From Diadema setosum (taxonomy: Eukaryota > Echinodermata > Echinoidea > Diadematoida > Diadematidae), in NCBI RefSeq assembly GCF_964275005.1, contig NC_092693.1, forward strand, positions 17,985,706-18,049,705: a stretch of DNA of 64,000 nt, read 5' to 3'. A program made the translations under genes and the position numbers. Under the pieces are notes generated by a model, which saw only the letters and a list, made by a program, of their open reading frames with translations, was not told the origin of the DNA and did not search any database. Below, piece after piece: positions 1-11,029 of the stretch (the first letter of the stretch is position 1; each line of letters opens with the position of its first letter).

Positions 1-575
1 TCTGTGAGTTTTGACCTTGTGATGACCTTCAAATCCCCAAGGAACATCTACCATCCAAGTTTAGTCATAGACGTAGGAATCAAGAGTTATGAGTCATAAT
101 TGAAACGTACCATAAAAACATAACATTGGGCCCTTAAAGTTTGTTGACCCCTGTCTGTGACCTTTGACCTTGTAGTGACCTACAACTCCCCAAGGGACAT
201 CTACCATCCAAGTTTGGTCACAAACAGACATAGGTATCAAAAGTTATGAGCCATATAATCGAAACGCACCGTAAATTGGGCACTAAAGTTCATTGACCCT
301 TCCCTGTGACATTTGACCTTGAGGTGACATTCATGTTTGGTAAAATGTGAAACTTTGTATAACCATTCTTCCCTCCAAGTTTGATTAAGATTGATGTCCT
401 CAGTAGAGAGTTATTCAAGTTTTTGTAGCGTTAAGGACGCTGGCAGACCATCGCTGGACGGAAGGACGACGGACAGACGGACGGACCAAGTACGGACGAC
501 GGACGGACGGACGGACGGACAGATGCCGCAGGCGATCCCTTAGTCTTCCTGCACCTCCAGTGGGCTGGAAAAAAA
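1..575. repeat. GGTCA-rich dispersed repeat with GGAC tail, copy 1
   Basis: The stretch repeats phrases such as TTTGACCTTG and CATCCAAGTTTGGTCA twice and ends in a GGAC/ACGG microsatellite followed by GCCGCAGGCGATCCCTT. The same order of blocks recurs at 61790-62195, and its tail again near 62838-62952, so this is a dispersed element, probably non-autonomous. No reading frame is supported. The left end lies outside the window. Confidence 0.8.
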
Positions 576-1225
576 TGACTCATCAAAAGATCGAAGCGAG
601 ATCATGGTAATTTCTATCTCAGCCTGCTTGTGTGGAGAAATACTCCCACAGCAAGCATGAATAGCTCACCAGCTCAACGGTTCCTGGGTCACAGAGCAAA
701 TAAAAATGTCCCGATAGCTGCGAATAGCTGCTGCAATTGAGCCACGAGTGAGTCATCACTGACATTGTAGAGCAGAAGCGCGCAAACCAGTAACGACAGG
801 CGAGATACTACAATCGCAACGCTAAAGATTTTTAGTCCCTACAGATAGGCAACATTGTCAAGATCCACCCAAGGAAGAAACACACAGTATAGCAAAAAGG
901 GAGGAGTCGAGCGAGTCAATTAGATCATACAGTTGTACATCATTGAAACAGAAAGTGGAGTCCACTTATACGGAGAAGCCACTGACATCTTAAATCAATG
1001 CAAGAAGAGTTTCATACAAATGTTGATATCGCGATCCCCTCACAGTTAGATCCCGCACCACCCGCAAACACAACAAAAGAATCAAGCGAAAAAATCACAA
1101 GACTAGACATGAGTGTAAACACAACCCCAGAGCATACAAATGCTCAACCGCCTGTTCTTCACCGAAGTAGGAGAAACAAAAGACCTCCTTTACATTTCAA
1201 AGATTTCATAAAACAAAGTATACTA
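576..1225. other. No gene recognised; weak pol-like fragment
   Basis: Mostly unassigned. A short open frame from 998 on the plus strand contains a basic, proline-rich patch (RRNKRPPLHFKDF) of the kind found at the C-terminus of LTR-retrotransposon pol proteins. That resemblance is weak and there is no other LTR feature nearby. Confidence 0.25.
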
Positions 1226-1235
1226 TTAATCATGA

Positions 1236-1302
1236 GCAGTATGCTGGTGTGCATGTCCAGACATACGCGGATGATGTGATGCTGTATGTTTTTGCAGATC
1301 CT
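1236..1302 (+). pseudogene. Reverse transcriptase fragment with YADD (LINE remnant, part 1)
   Basis: In one plus-strand frame the codons read TYADDVMLYVFADP. YADD is the catalytic palm motif of reverse transcriptases, and a following hydrophobic LY is typical of CR1/L2-type non-LTR retrotransposons. The frame is then cut by foldback elements at 1308-2340 and resumes at about 2345, so these are pieces of one dead LINE. Confidence 0.6.
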
Positions 1303-1307
1303 AAAGC

Positions 1308-1585
1308 CCGCCGCACACTACACGATTTTGCCCCGATTCACCGGTCTTAAGACCTTAAGACTAGAAGTGTGACGTCACAGTCTTGCCATTTTCTAGTCGT
1401 ACGACTGGGTCTTAGCGCCAGTCGTAGAGATTTGACATGTTGAATTTCTATGACTGGACGTAGGCTTTCAGCCATTTACAATGCAGTAAAATGCAAGCGC
1501 ACACAGTGCGCACTGCGCACGCTTTACAGTCGGGTCGTATAGTGTGCGGTGTCCGGTCGTACGACTGGTCTTAAGACCCAGCTTG
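1308..1585. mobile_element. Foldback MITE with CCGCACACTA ends
   Basis: The left end CCGCACACTACACGA is matched in inverted form by the right end near 1535-1552 (TCGTATAGTGTGCGG). The interior has paired GTCTTAAGAC and GTCGTACGAC blocks that also fold back. It has no coding capacity and interrupts the LINE remnant. Confidence 0.7.
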
Positions 1586-2340
1586 GCTTAAAGGGAAGGT
1601 AAACCCCAAGAGCAATGTGGATTGAGTGAAAGCAGCAGCATTAGTAGAACACATCAGTGAAAGTTTGAGGAAAATCGGACAATCAATGCAAAAGTTATGA
1701 ATTTTTAAAGTTTTGATGTTGGAACCGCTGGATGAGGAGACTACTAGAGGTTATGACGTATGAGTGGACAACAATACCAAGAAAATATAAAGAATATTCT
1801 GCAAGAATCCATTTTTCATGAAAATTACAAATTCCATCAACTTGATATTGACATATGTTAAGGGTAGCAATTATTCCCACTGCTTTCTGAAAGCGGTTGG
1901 TCCATTGCTCTTTCATAATTCTAGAAGAGTGAATTTTTGTTGAATTTCCTTTATATTTTCTTTGTATGGTAAAACAGTCTATCTTTGAGTTAGCCCATTG
2001 TCTGTAATATCGTTTGGAGGTAAAACAAGCTATCTTTTACATAAACCATATTACCTTCTTAACTGAGATTTTTTAAATCATCGCTGTCAGATGGTAAAAT
2101 GGTCTATCTTCGAGTTAGACCAGTTTACATAGTGTTTGTGGTCTTTCTAGAAGATAGACCATTTTACCATCTTATGATGTGTAGCGGGAGTGTATACATG
2201 TGCTGTGGTTAAAGAGTCTCTCTGCACAAAAATCTCATTTATTTTATAATTAAAACCCCAAATAAGCACAAAATTCTTCAGTTATCAGTGTTTAATATGC
2301 TTCTTCTTGTCCCATTGCTAAAAATGCATTATACCCATCT
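1577..2340. repeat. TTAA-type repeat with internal hairpins
   Basis: Starts at a TTAA with AAAGGGAAGGTAAACC, resembling the ends of TTAA-flanked MITEs. Between 2090 and 2166 a hairpin pairs TGGTAAAATGGTCTATCTT with its inverted copy, and a related block lies at about 1965-2050. The right terminus is unclear. It separates the YADD part of the LINE from the rest. Confidence 0.5.
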
Positions 2341-2344
2341 CCTA

Positions 2345-2955
2345 AAAAAGCTCAAACCTCTTGCATTGAACATCTGCAGAGGTGGATGGAAGACAATATG
2401 CTGAAGCTCAACTGTGACAAGACAGAGTTCTGGGTAATTTTTAGTCCACAATCCCGTTATTGTTTGGAGAATGTCATGCTTACGATCTCAGACATTTCTA
2501 TGATATCAGAGCTAAGCTGTCAGCAACAAGTCTACAATGTATATAGTTTGACTCTGCACTTTAAGATGGACAAGCATGTTTTGGATCTCTGTCATGGACT
2601 GCATTACCATCTGTCAAACATAGCTCGCATTAGACCATTTATTGACAAGAAAGCATGTGAGGATGCCCTCAGAACCATCTTTGCATCCAGACTGGATTAC
2701 GCCAACTCGCTGCTTTATGGCATCAATTCCTAGCAGGTCGCCAGCACCCTCAGAGGATACAGAATCGTGCGGCAAAACTCATCTTCATAACTGTACTGCC
2801 GTAGGCATGATCGTGTCACCCCTTTGCTGATTGGCTACCAGTCGCACAGCTCATTGTTTTCAAGATCTTGACAATCCTATTGTGTAAAAGTGGTCTCCAA
2901 GGGAAAGCTCCGGCCTACTTATCTCAGATCTGTAATCATTCCATACTGTTCTGCT
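2345..2955 (+). pseudogene. CR1/L2-like reverse transcriptase remnant, part 2
   Basis: The frame reads through the post-YADD thumb region: a WMEDNMLKLNCDKTEF block, then LSNIARIRPFI, then SRLDYANSLLYGI, all hallmarks of CR1/L2/Rex-type LINE reverse transcriptases. After about 2733 the frame shifts but similarity continues (NRAAKLI, VFKILTILL, KAPAYLSQI). Frameshifts and stops make it non-functional. It is broken at about 2957 by a MITE and a second foldback element and resumes near 3680. Confidence 0.85.
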
Positions 2956-2956
2956 C

Positions 2957-3114
2957 GACCTGGGGCCCATTTCATAAAACTTGTCATCAGTGACAACTGC
3001 CACATTTCTACGACATATTTGCTCTCAGCCAATCAGATGCAAGGATTTCAGTAGCTTGTCACATCTATGACAACTTGTCACTGATGACAAGTTTTATAAA
3101 ACGGGCCCCTGGTG
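2957..3114. mobile_element. Foldback MITE with GGGGCCC ends
   Basis: Arms GGGGCCCATTTCATAAAACTTGTCATCAGTG and its inverted match around 3078-3112 flank a short loop. The same GGGCCCC...TTTCATAAA ends occur in MITEs at 42956-43075 and 60711-61404, defining a family. Inserted in the LINE remnant. Confidence 0.85.
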
Positions 3115-3119
3115 TATAT

Positions 3120-3660
3120 CTATACACAGCCCAGTCGCTGTATAAATAGTGACAAGGCTGTACCGTCACGACCCACAACACAAAGAGAGCTCAGCAATCG
3201 CATTGTAATCGCTTTGAGTTTTGATACTTTAGATCATTTTTTGTCACCTCAAACTCATCTAATGTAAATCTTCATTAATGAGACTTTATATCTATGCTAT
3301 CAATATTGACATACACATTTTACAACTTAATGAAAATTATGATGTATGCAGCATGTGCAAACTGCACTTCTGATAATCGGCAGTTCACGCGATCTGAGTG
3401 CACTTTTAAACATCAAGCTGTCGACCATGCTGCTACCAAAGATCACATGCATGCAATATAGATCGCTGCCCTTCCAGCCACGCATGCGCATGCATAATTT
3501 GCTGAGTGGTCAATGCGCCATTTTGAATTCTGCAACGATGAATCCTGACAGTCAATGGATTATCATGAGGGCTCTCTATGGACTTATGTACCTTCTGTAA
3601 TATAAGCATGCACTTTACATGAGTAACATACAAATGTCTGTAAGCAATGTATAAATTGAT
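3120..3660. repeat. Diverged copy of the foldback repeat at 17.2 kb
   Basis: The block from 3125 (ACACAGCCCAGTCGCTGTA) through GAGTTTTGATACTTTAGATCATTTTT and CACCTCAAACTCATC to 3340 matches one arm of the inverted repeat at 17185-17750. The remainder to 3660 is unassigned. It sits inside the LINE remnant. Confidence 0.65.
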
Positions 3661-3666
3661 ATAAGT

Positions 3667-4005
3667 TTGGTAGATGTGTTGTGGTTTCCCACTTTGATGG
3701 TGAGGCTTCGACTGTCTGACGCTGGTCGGGCTAGACCTGGTGCAGATAGCACCTTACTCCATGTACCCAAAACCAACAGTATAGAGCGGGGGACAATTTG
3801 CTTTTGTGACGGCGCTGCACTGCGATTGTGGAATGATCTACCTCGGTTCGTCCGCATTTCCCCATCCCTTGATGTCTTCAAGAAGAATCTTAAGACTTTC
3901 CTTTTTAATGCTAATCTGTGACTAAATTTTGTTGTGAAGTACTGTGAAACCAGTCATTGACTGTGTAAGGGCACTTTATAAATGATCTGATTGTATTGTA
4001 TTGTA
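3667..4005 (+). pseudogene. LINE reverse transcriptase C-terminus and 3' tail, part 3
   Basis: The open frame 3667-3921 ends in ALRLWNDLPRFVR and SLDVFKKNLKTFLF, the standard C-terminal signature of CR1/L2-like LINE proteins. It is followed by GCACTTTATAAATGATCTGATTG and a short ATTGTATTGTATTGTA repeat, the usual 3' end of such elements. With 1236-1302 and 2345-2955 it reconstitutes the order of one dead LINE. Confidence 0.85.
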
Positions 4006-4389
4006 AACTAACAAAAGTTAACTAAATGAATAGGATATTTCAGTTTTGATGGAGAATTCACTACAATGTTGGTCACTCAAAGGCCAAAGCACTGAAACCA
4101 AAACTTGCTCTTGCTCATATTATTCTTTTTCTTTCCCACAACTGTCTGTACTGTACATGTACTTGTATATCACATAGCATATCTTTTATTCTTCGTAAAG
4201 TTCAGGACTGAGTTCACATTGTTACAGAAAACATTTACCTCCCACCCACAACCACATAAAGACAATGAGCTTCAGCCAGTGACATGCATCACTGCTATTT
4301 CACTGTTTAATTACATATTCTCTACATTTTGCAGCAAAGGATAGTTCCCCATCGGAATAGCGTTCAATTCCGATCGGAAAATATACCAC
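4006..4389. other. Unassigned spacer
   Basis: AT-rich sequence with no supported exon, repeat border or palindrome. The short open frame here has low-complexity composition and no recognisable motif. Confidence 0.5.
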
Positions 4390-4725
4390 CGAAATCTTCG
4401 ACTTATTTGCAGGATAGCCAGCTAATCTGCAAAATAGGGCACGTGCTAATCCTAACGCGTCTTCATCAGCTCGAGCTTAAACATCAGCGCCGCATGCATT
4501 ACGCACCACGCAGGAATGTAGTAAGTCGGGTCGGAGTGTGTTCGCACCGGTACTGTTTGTTTAAGTGCGCATGCACCAGCATCAAGCATATAAACCTGAC
4601 AGTGCTGAAGCTTGAGCTGGTGAAGACGCGATTGCACATTTCAGCTGACTTAGGGCTTATTTCTCTGATCCCCATAAGTGGGCTATTCTTCAAGCTCGAG
4701 CTGATGAAGACCACACAGCTATGAA
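4390..4725. repeat. Inverted repeat with GCGTCTTCATCAGCTCGAGCT arms
   Basis: The block CGTCTTCATCAGCTCGAGC (about 4459) is inverted at 4612-4636 and appears a third time near 4695-4718. Open frames appear on both strands merely because the arms mirror each other. It is probably a foldback element. Confidence 0.6.
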
Positions 4726-5545
4726 AAGGGAGTGGTTGGAATACAGTAGAGTGTTTAACCCTATTCTAACTGGACTTTTACTCCTCCCCCCCCCCCCCCA
4801 CCCCCATCTCGGCCGCCGATGACGCGATAGCCACAAAATTTTGCCCGAACATAGAGCCAGATGTCAACTACAAAATTATATGGTCATACAATAGAAAATA
4901 TTGATTTTCTATTTTCTTAAATTACGAAAATTTATGCATGAAATCATATTTTCACCTGCAAGTTCATTATAAAGACTGAAGGATTGCTCATTTTTTTGTG
5001 TGTCAGAAAGACACAATTTTCATGAACCAAAATAGCACAATCAAAATCTTTTTTTTTTTTTTTTTTGGGGGGGGGGTCGATTTTTGTTTTATGTATTTCA
5101 TCGTTTGCTTGTTTTTTGCCTTCTTTTTCATTGTTTTTTTTTTGCCAAAATTTGTTTCTGTTGCAAGCACTTTTTGAAGCTCATCTACATTAGAAATGAT
5201 CGATTTCAATGATTAAAAGTTGAAATAATCTAATTTATACAAATTTAACAAAAAACAAAACAAAACATGAAACTTAGCTTGCATAATTGATTTGCACGCA
5301 ATATCATGAATTTCAGCTGTTTTGGGGTTGACATGCATATGTAAAGTGTTCTTCAGAACGGTAGACTTAAATGAAAAAAGTCATGAAACAATGTGGCAAA
5401 ATCTTTGGGCATTGCTGAATCATGGCGTGAAATGTCAAGTCAAGATAGGGGTAAGAGACTTGTTGCTTCATATCACAGTTTCAATCAGTTATTGTATGTC
5501 ATAAACAGCCAAAAGAGTCAGAGAAAAAGAAAAAAATATCTCTGG
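4726..5545. other. Low-complexity spacer with poly-C and poly-T/poly-G runs
   Basis: Contains a C run at 4786-4803 and a T run followed by a G run at 5049-5077. Otherwise AT-rich with no gene or element border seen. Confidence 0.5.
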
Positions 5546-5547
5546 TT

Positions 5548-5914
5548 TAAAGGGGATGACTACTAACTGAACAGTGGGAATCAGTGGGAATGCTTGGGGA
5601 TGATGTTCCAATCCTTGTGGGATTCACTTAAGAGTACATTATATATCTATTGTTGTGTGAAAATTATTTGCTTCAGGATGGTCTCATATTCAAGTAATGT
5701 GCTGTTTAATGTTTCGTGATCGCCCTGTCACTGCACAGGCATGCTTACCTGGAAACATTAAACTGCACATTACTTGAATATGAGATCATCCTAGAAAGCA
5801 AATTATTTTCACACAATAGATATATAAGGTACTCTTAAATGAATCCCACAAGGATTGGAAAAATCATGCCCAAGTATTCCCACTGATCAGTTACTAGCAA
5901 TCCCCTTTAATGCT
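5548..5914. mobile_element. Foldback MITE flanked by TTAA
   Basis: Two arms of about 170 bp pair almost end to end: TTAAAGGGGATGACTACTAACTGA at the left is inverted at the right (CAGTTACTAGCAATCCCCTTTAA). The short loop is near 5725-5740. The TTAA at both edges is the target used by piggyBac-type transposases, so mobilisation by such an enzyme is plausible. No coding frame. Confidence 0.85.
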
Positions 5915-6789
5915 GTTTCTTTGCATCGTAACCTTTACTTTTTATTGTCAGTTCTTCATAAAGTACAATAAAGAATTCTCTTTCATTCTATCCCTTTGTT
6001 TGCCATATATAAATGCTTCTTTCAAATGCAAAATTGTTTGTAAAAACTTTATTGCTAAATATCTGACCAATTCTTAAATTAGCAACACATTGTTTTATGA
6101 TTATAGTTTCTGTTTCTCTCTTAAAGTGCCATGTTTTGTATATTTCTTTCTGATTTTGTGCTGGTTGAATGAATCAAACCACTTTCATGTCATGTAATCT
6201 TTCTCCAATACAAAATACACAGGGACATACATTCAGAGATGCCAATTTTGTTAGAAGACAATAATATTTGCATCACAATTCATTGGGATAAATCACTCTT
6301 AAAGCATGTGGCTCAGCTTGGTGAGAACAGTCAATGAAATAAATTACCCAAGCTATAAAAGGTCAGATTCCTGGCTAATCTCGAATTCTACTGTGACATT
6401 TTTTTCCCGGAAAAGAATGACACGCCTTCTCTGGTCTAGTGAACAAAGATTTACTGAAAGCTATCACGTACTCCACACATTATAGACACTCTGCATATGA
6501 TATTTCTATACAATTTTTAACATGATTATGAAAACTTGAGACTCCCAGTGACTCTTATTTGCACTGATTCATCTTCACAAGTTTGAGTTGCCACGTGAGA
6601 TGGACGGTTCAGGAGCACTCCTGAAGTGCTCTAAATTCTATATTAATGGTATTCAACATTTAAAGCCAATCTTGAGTTTTTTTATATTTTCCAAAAGAGC
6701 GAGTCTTTTTCTTCAATATACTAAAGCTTGGGATCATAAAATGAATAGGAAATTGTATTTTCAGCTGTTTTTCTCAAACACTTTTTGGT
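5915..6789. other. Unassigned AT-rich spacer
   Basis: No exon, repeat or palindrome I can support. The open frame from 6588 has no recognisable motif. Confidence 0.4.
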
Positions 6790-7055
6790 AGAATAGTGTG
6801 ATATAGGTGTGTCTTATAGAGTCCCCTTTTCATTTCTTAAAAACCCTGTCCATGCTTTACACTTGCAACCCTATTAACTTTGGAAAGAATAAATGTTACT
6901 GCTTTGAAAGTTAGCAGTAACCATCTACAGAATGTGTGGATAGAGAATGCTCAGTTTCAGCTTAATCTCTTAATCCCTTCACTGTTGTTGCTCCAGTGGT
7001 TTACATCCTGTTTTTGTTCCATTCATCACACAGCTAGCACAGCCTGATAAAGATT
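6790..7055 (-). repeat. Dispersed repeat, inverted relative to 21352-21620
   Basis: Read on the minus strand, GATGAATGG, ACAAAAACAGGATGTAAACCA and GAAATGAAAAGGGGAC line up in order with the plus strand at 21352-21620. This is one dispersed family, with the second copy inside the MITE at about 21.1-21.8 kb. Confidence 0.75.
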
Positions 7056-7684
7056 AACCCCTTCCTTCCACAATTCTCTGAGTGCCTTAAATGCCCCCAA
7101 ACAAGATTCTTGTTGCCCATGGACAGAGAATGGACGGGTTGGTAATCCACCTGTGTGAAGGCAGTTAAGCGGTACATGTATCTCCCTTCAAAGGTAAACT
7201 ACATGTGCCACAGAACAATGGAATATTGATCAGATGTGAGGTATGAAAAGAGCATGCACTAATGGGCTCACATAATCTTTTGTTCTACACAAAACCAGGC
7301 ACCTGAATGGGGTGACAGGGGTTAGCGAACACAGATATCTACTTTGCCTGTGGTCTCAGCAACAAGTGATTCTCAGTATGAACAGATCTCGACTCAGAGG
7401 GGAATTAATCAAAGGGTTTCAGGCATGCTCCTGGGTCCAATATGTTGCATATAAATGGGGGCATTAACCTGTTGAGGATCGACAGTTTGATTTTACTACA
7501 ACACCCATTTCCCATTGACGCTTTCCCTAAGTACACTAGGGACTTGTCCTCAACGGGTTAACTTGAATTTGAAAAAAAAAAAGAATACCTATGTGCTTCC
7601 TTTTGATTTGGATTCTTGGGATGAGTAAACTTCAACAAGCAACCATCAACTCTCCCTTTCTATTTCTTTGAGTGTTTGCTTTTC
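7056..7684. other. Spacer before the duplication
   Basis: No gene identified. It lies just left of the point where similarity to 36.49 kb becomes clear. The fourth exon type of the gene family (first transmembrane exon), expected on the minus strand somewhere left of 7.78 kb for paralog L, was not found here. Confidence 0.4.
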
Positions 7685-7777
7685 ATCCCCAATGAAAGTT
7701 TGCACCTTCAAAAGGTTGTTAACTCTTTCTTACATAGTTACAGAGAGTAACAGTATACTTATCACTGGTTAACTTAC

Positions 7778-7833
7778 ACCTTTCCGCAGTAAGGGCATAT
7801 GGGCATACTTGGGGCCTGGTGCTCAGGGCTCAA
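7778..7833 (-). CDS. PIP4P/TMEM55-like paralog L, second C-x2-C exon
   Basis: A 56-nt exon on the minus strand between the acceptor ...TTCAACAG and the donor GTAAGT. It starts in phase 0 and encodes LSPEHQAPSMPICPYCGK plus two bases. With the upstream exon it gives CPHC, 17 residues, CPYC, which matches the spacing of the paired C-x2-C zinc-ribbon in PIP4P proteins. The paralog M exon (36570-36622) has the same borders and keeps both cysteines but differs at about ten residues and one codon in length, whereas the adjoining intron is nearly identical. Membership in the family is inferred from cysteine spacing, phase and gene order. Confidence 0.65.
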
Positions 7834-8172
7834 CTGTTGAAGTAAGAATGACAGAAAAAGAGTGTTCAGTTTTTACTTATCTACAAAATGTCTACTGCCC
7901 AAATTGTAATAACCCAATATATCTCACTTTAATGAGCAACATGTGCGAAGAATACTGTTATCTATTTCTTGAACACTGCTGCCCCCCACAATCCAAAATG
8001 AAACATAAAATGTCACATTGGGTCTCTTTGTCTTTGATCTTCTCTATTTCAAAAGGGATGATAAGAATCACAGTAACCACAGGAAATCAGAGATTTGTCA
8101 TATCAAAACAGAAGATTCCTGACCTACTTTTGATTAAATTTTGTTCAAAAGAGGCAATTTTTTTTTTATTTG

Positions 8173-8777
8173 GATTTGATTTGATTTGATTTATTCTCTG
8201 TACGCCATTTTTTTTCAAATACATAAACTTTCTGTAATTTCATTAACAAAGTACAAAATAACGGTAGCATACTTTCAACAATTATCATCCTTTTCATCAA
8301 TTATACATTTCATCTGTAATATAATTACATGAGTAACATCTCAATAATTTGTATACAGAACGATTGCCAAGAATAAGCACAATGCTTGACTGTTTGGCAA
8401 CCGATAACAAATAACATTACAATGAAGAAACACAAGAGGGTCCAACATGATGCTCGTGGAATAATGGTTAGAGAGAGAGAGAGAGAGAGATAAGAATGGA
8501 AGGGGAGGAGACGATAAAAAACCTCCCGATACTATATAGTCTCGCCAGATCAGCTTGACATACCTACGTGTATGTACCTAGACACATACATACATGCACA
8601 TACTGTCTTTATACAAATAAGCTACAGTGATGTATTTACATAATAAGTGTTACTTTTGTCATGTAAAAGTTACATTGAATGAGAAAGAGAAGGAGAAGAA
8701 GACAAAAAGCAATCATCTATATACACAGCATAAGTTTCTACGTGCCCTTTCAGGGCATGATGTTATAGTGAACCATA
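8173..8777 (-). mobile_element. LINE 3' end inserted in copy 1
   Basis: Absent from copy 2, where ...TTATTTGATCATAATTAG is continuous near 38651. The insert is flanked by ATTTG (8168-8172 and 8778-8782). It begins with (GATTT)n, which read on the minus strand is an AAATC-repeat 3' tail after AATAAA, as in the LINE fragment ending near 40770. No intact frame. It contains a GA microsatellite at 8470-8490. Confidence 0.75.
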
Positions 8778-9040
8778 ATTTGATCATGATAAGTGACCAA
8801 CACCCTCCACGCCATTCTGAGCCAATTAAGTTGCACATGATCAAATCAATGTAATATGTTTGCAGGGTTGTCCGCAATCACATTACACAAAGGTTTGTGA
8901 CACCATCATTAGTAACTTTCAGGCCACCGAGGTATCCAAAAATACTAAAATGGAACAAAAAGACGCCACGAGATAAAATCTAAAACAGTTTTGCTTCTAG
9001 CTAGTGACTTTATGGCTATAGGTGTAGCAATAACCTTATA

Positions 9041-10199
9041 CAGTACTCTCCGCATAATCGGGTAGGCTCTGACAGAGCGTTTCTTACCAGATTAAGCGGA
9101 GTACCCGATTAACAGAAGAACACGTCTCATTCACATTTGACAGACACAATGGCCCGAATTCACGAAGGCGGTACAAATGAAACCATGGACAAAAACCATG
9201 GAGCGCCAAGTGTCGCACGGAATATTTCGTTACGAAATTGGTGATTTCGTCGACAAAATGACCGTTTCGTTAACGAAATTATCATTTCGTGGACGAAATG
9301 TTCATTTAGTTACAAAATGTTGTCATGTCGTCACAAAATAATCATTTCATTGACGAAATGACTGATTTCGTAACGAAATATTCCATACGACACTTGGCGC
9401 TCCATGGTTTTTGTCCATGGTTTAAACCATGGTTTCATTTGTACCACCTTCGTGAATTCGGGCCAATGTGTATGTACATGCATTGTACACTGCACCAAAC
9501 TCCTACACTGTATGCTAAACGAGCGTGCTTGCACGGCACGTTATACATACCTTACACTTGCTCAGTCACGAGCAATAATACACACTCTTTTTATGGACAA
9601 ATATGTCTTCAAAAAAAATTGTCGTTTGACTATGGACTCCTAGCTAAGAGGCAGGCGTTTTCTGAAATGAACATGTCTCTTTGCGTGCACTAGTCACCTA
9701 CCAAGTAGAACGTCGGGTTACTAACTTTTCGAGAAGTGACTGGGGAAAAGCAAAATTATGGAGCTGCATGGTGCATGGCCTGATTTTCGTTGCAAACTTC
9801 TCGTATTGTGAATGTTGTTGCGGAGCAAGTGTGTTCAACTCCTATCTGCCTATGCAATTGTGAGTGCCAGCTGCATATAATGTTCGTTTGCGTGTGGCAA
9901 GTCGGTACTGGTACATGTGTTTTCATGTTTTATCATTCCCAAATGATCGGTCTTCTTTGCAAATTAAGCACAGAATGCCATTAGCCGTGGAAAATTTGAC
10001 ACTCATGATTTCTTAAAGTGTTATATCTGTGATAAAATGTGGGTAGAAATTAGATTAGAAGAAAATTATTCACCCATTTATGCGGAGTGGCAACCCGTTT
10101 ATCAGGTAATTTTAATGTGCACTGGAACTGATTTTGACATTACTACCCAATTAAACGGAGTACCCGTTTAAGCGATACACGATTACGCGGAGAGTACTG
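9041..10199. mobile_element. pogo/Tigger-like DNA element, non-autonomous
   Basis: Ends are CAGTACTCTCCGCATAATCG and, inverted, CAGTACTCTCCGCGTAATCG. TA sits at both borders (9039-9040 and 10200-10201). Copy 2 lacks the element (around 38890-38900), confirming insertion. The TIR beginning CAGT plus a TA duplication is characteristic of pogo-type Tc1/mariner relatives. A second pair of inner blocks (ACCCGATTAA, ACCCGTTTAA) repeats the TIR motif. No transposase frame survives. It carries a nested foldback element at 9150-9465. It lies in the intron between exons 7778-7833 and 10440-10561. Confidence 0.85.
9150..9465. mobile_element. Nested foldback MITE with GGCCCGAATTCACGAA ends
   Basis: Arms of about 100 bp are inverted copies (GGCCCGAATTCACGAAGG / CCTTCGTGAATTCGGGCC), including paired CCATGGTTT blocks. 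The loop is a series of ATTTCGT..ACGAAAT units that are themselves palindromic. It lies within the pogo-like element. A divergent relative is at 63711-63925. Confidence 0.85.
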
Positions 10200-10439
10200 T
10201 ACTACCAGTAAAAGTGAGCATTTTGCAGATCTACATCACATCATGATAATATTTCAGGTTCTACACGCCAAATATACATTATGGGATCCTTCAACTAAGA
10301 CAAGAACAACAAAAACAACAACCAAAGCTGGTATGATAAACAAGGAGTGTTCGGAATGCTCTCCTGTAATTGTGAAATCACCACAATACACAACAGTAAA
10401 CAATGAGCGCAACCTGTAGCGAGGTGCACGTCTACTCAC

Positions 10440-10561
10440 AGGGAACTGCCCGTTGCAGTGGGGGCACACATAGTTCCTGGAGCGGGAAGACCTCGTCGGT
10501 GTTGTTGTGGTTGGGATATCCTGGGGGACCATCGCAGATTGCATGTTGATGATGCTGACTG
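10440..10561 (-). CDS. PIP4P/TMEM55-like paralog L, first C-x2-C exon
   Basis: A minus-strand exon of 122 nt between acceptor TTCTTGCAG and donor GTGAGT. It encodes SIINMQSAMVPQDIP, a Ser/Thr/Arg-rich linker, then NYVCPHCNGQFP, ending in phase 0. In PIP4P (TMEM55) proteins a similar IIN..-linker-C-x2-C block precedes the second C-x2-C. The paralog M exon at 39071-39189 shares splice sites, phase and both cysteines but has about 13 amino-acid replacements against three silent changes. The open frame continues upstream of the acceptor, so a longer exon is possible. Upstream exons were not recognised. Confidence 0.7.
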
Positions 10562-10673
10562 CTGCAAGAATGAGGAATTCAATAAGCTGGTGTTGGTAGC
10601 AGTTATAACACAACTAGAAGAAGAACAGTGTTAATGATGATAATGCTAATAATAACTGATGTTCATAAGATCA

Positions 10674-10733
10674 TCATTGTTATTATTATTATCATCTACA
10701 GTAGTAGTACAAGTAGTACAAGTAGTAGAAGTA

Positions 10734-10814
<81 letters not shown>

Positions 10815-10905
10815 ATAATAATAATAAGAAGAAGAAGAAGATGAAGAAGAAGGAGAAGAAGATGAAGAAGAAGAAGAAAAAGAATAAGAAGAATAACAAC
10901 TAGAA
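10674..10905. repeat. Compound microsatellite (AGT)n-(AAT)n-(AAG)n
   Basis: About 40 AGT units run from 10699 to 10815, then AAT and AAG/ATG units. Copy 2 has a shorter version at 39346-39505, so the tract expanded or contracted after duplication. The poly-Ser, poly-Val and poly-Leu open frames here are artefacts of the repeat. Confidence 0.95.
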
Positions 10906-11029
10906 AAGCACTCTGAGAGCGCAGACCTCCGCCAAGTATGCAGCTCATTTCCACCACTGATCTTGTTCTTCCATAGAGATATCAGTGATTTCCACCCATA
11001 GGTACTTATAGCGGAGGTAAAAATAGTGA

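Noticed and set aside
10628..10957. Poly-Ser, poly-Val, poly-Thr and poly-Leu frames
   Set aside because: Pure consequence of the AGT/AAG microsatellite.
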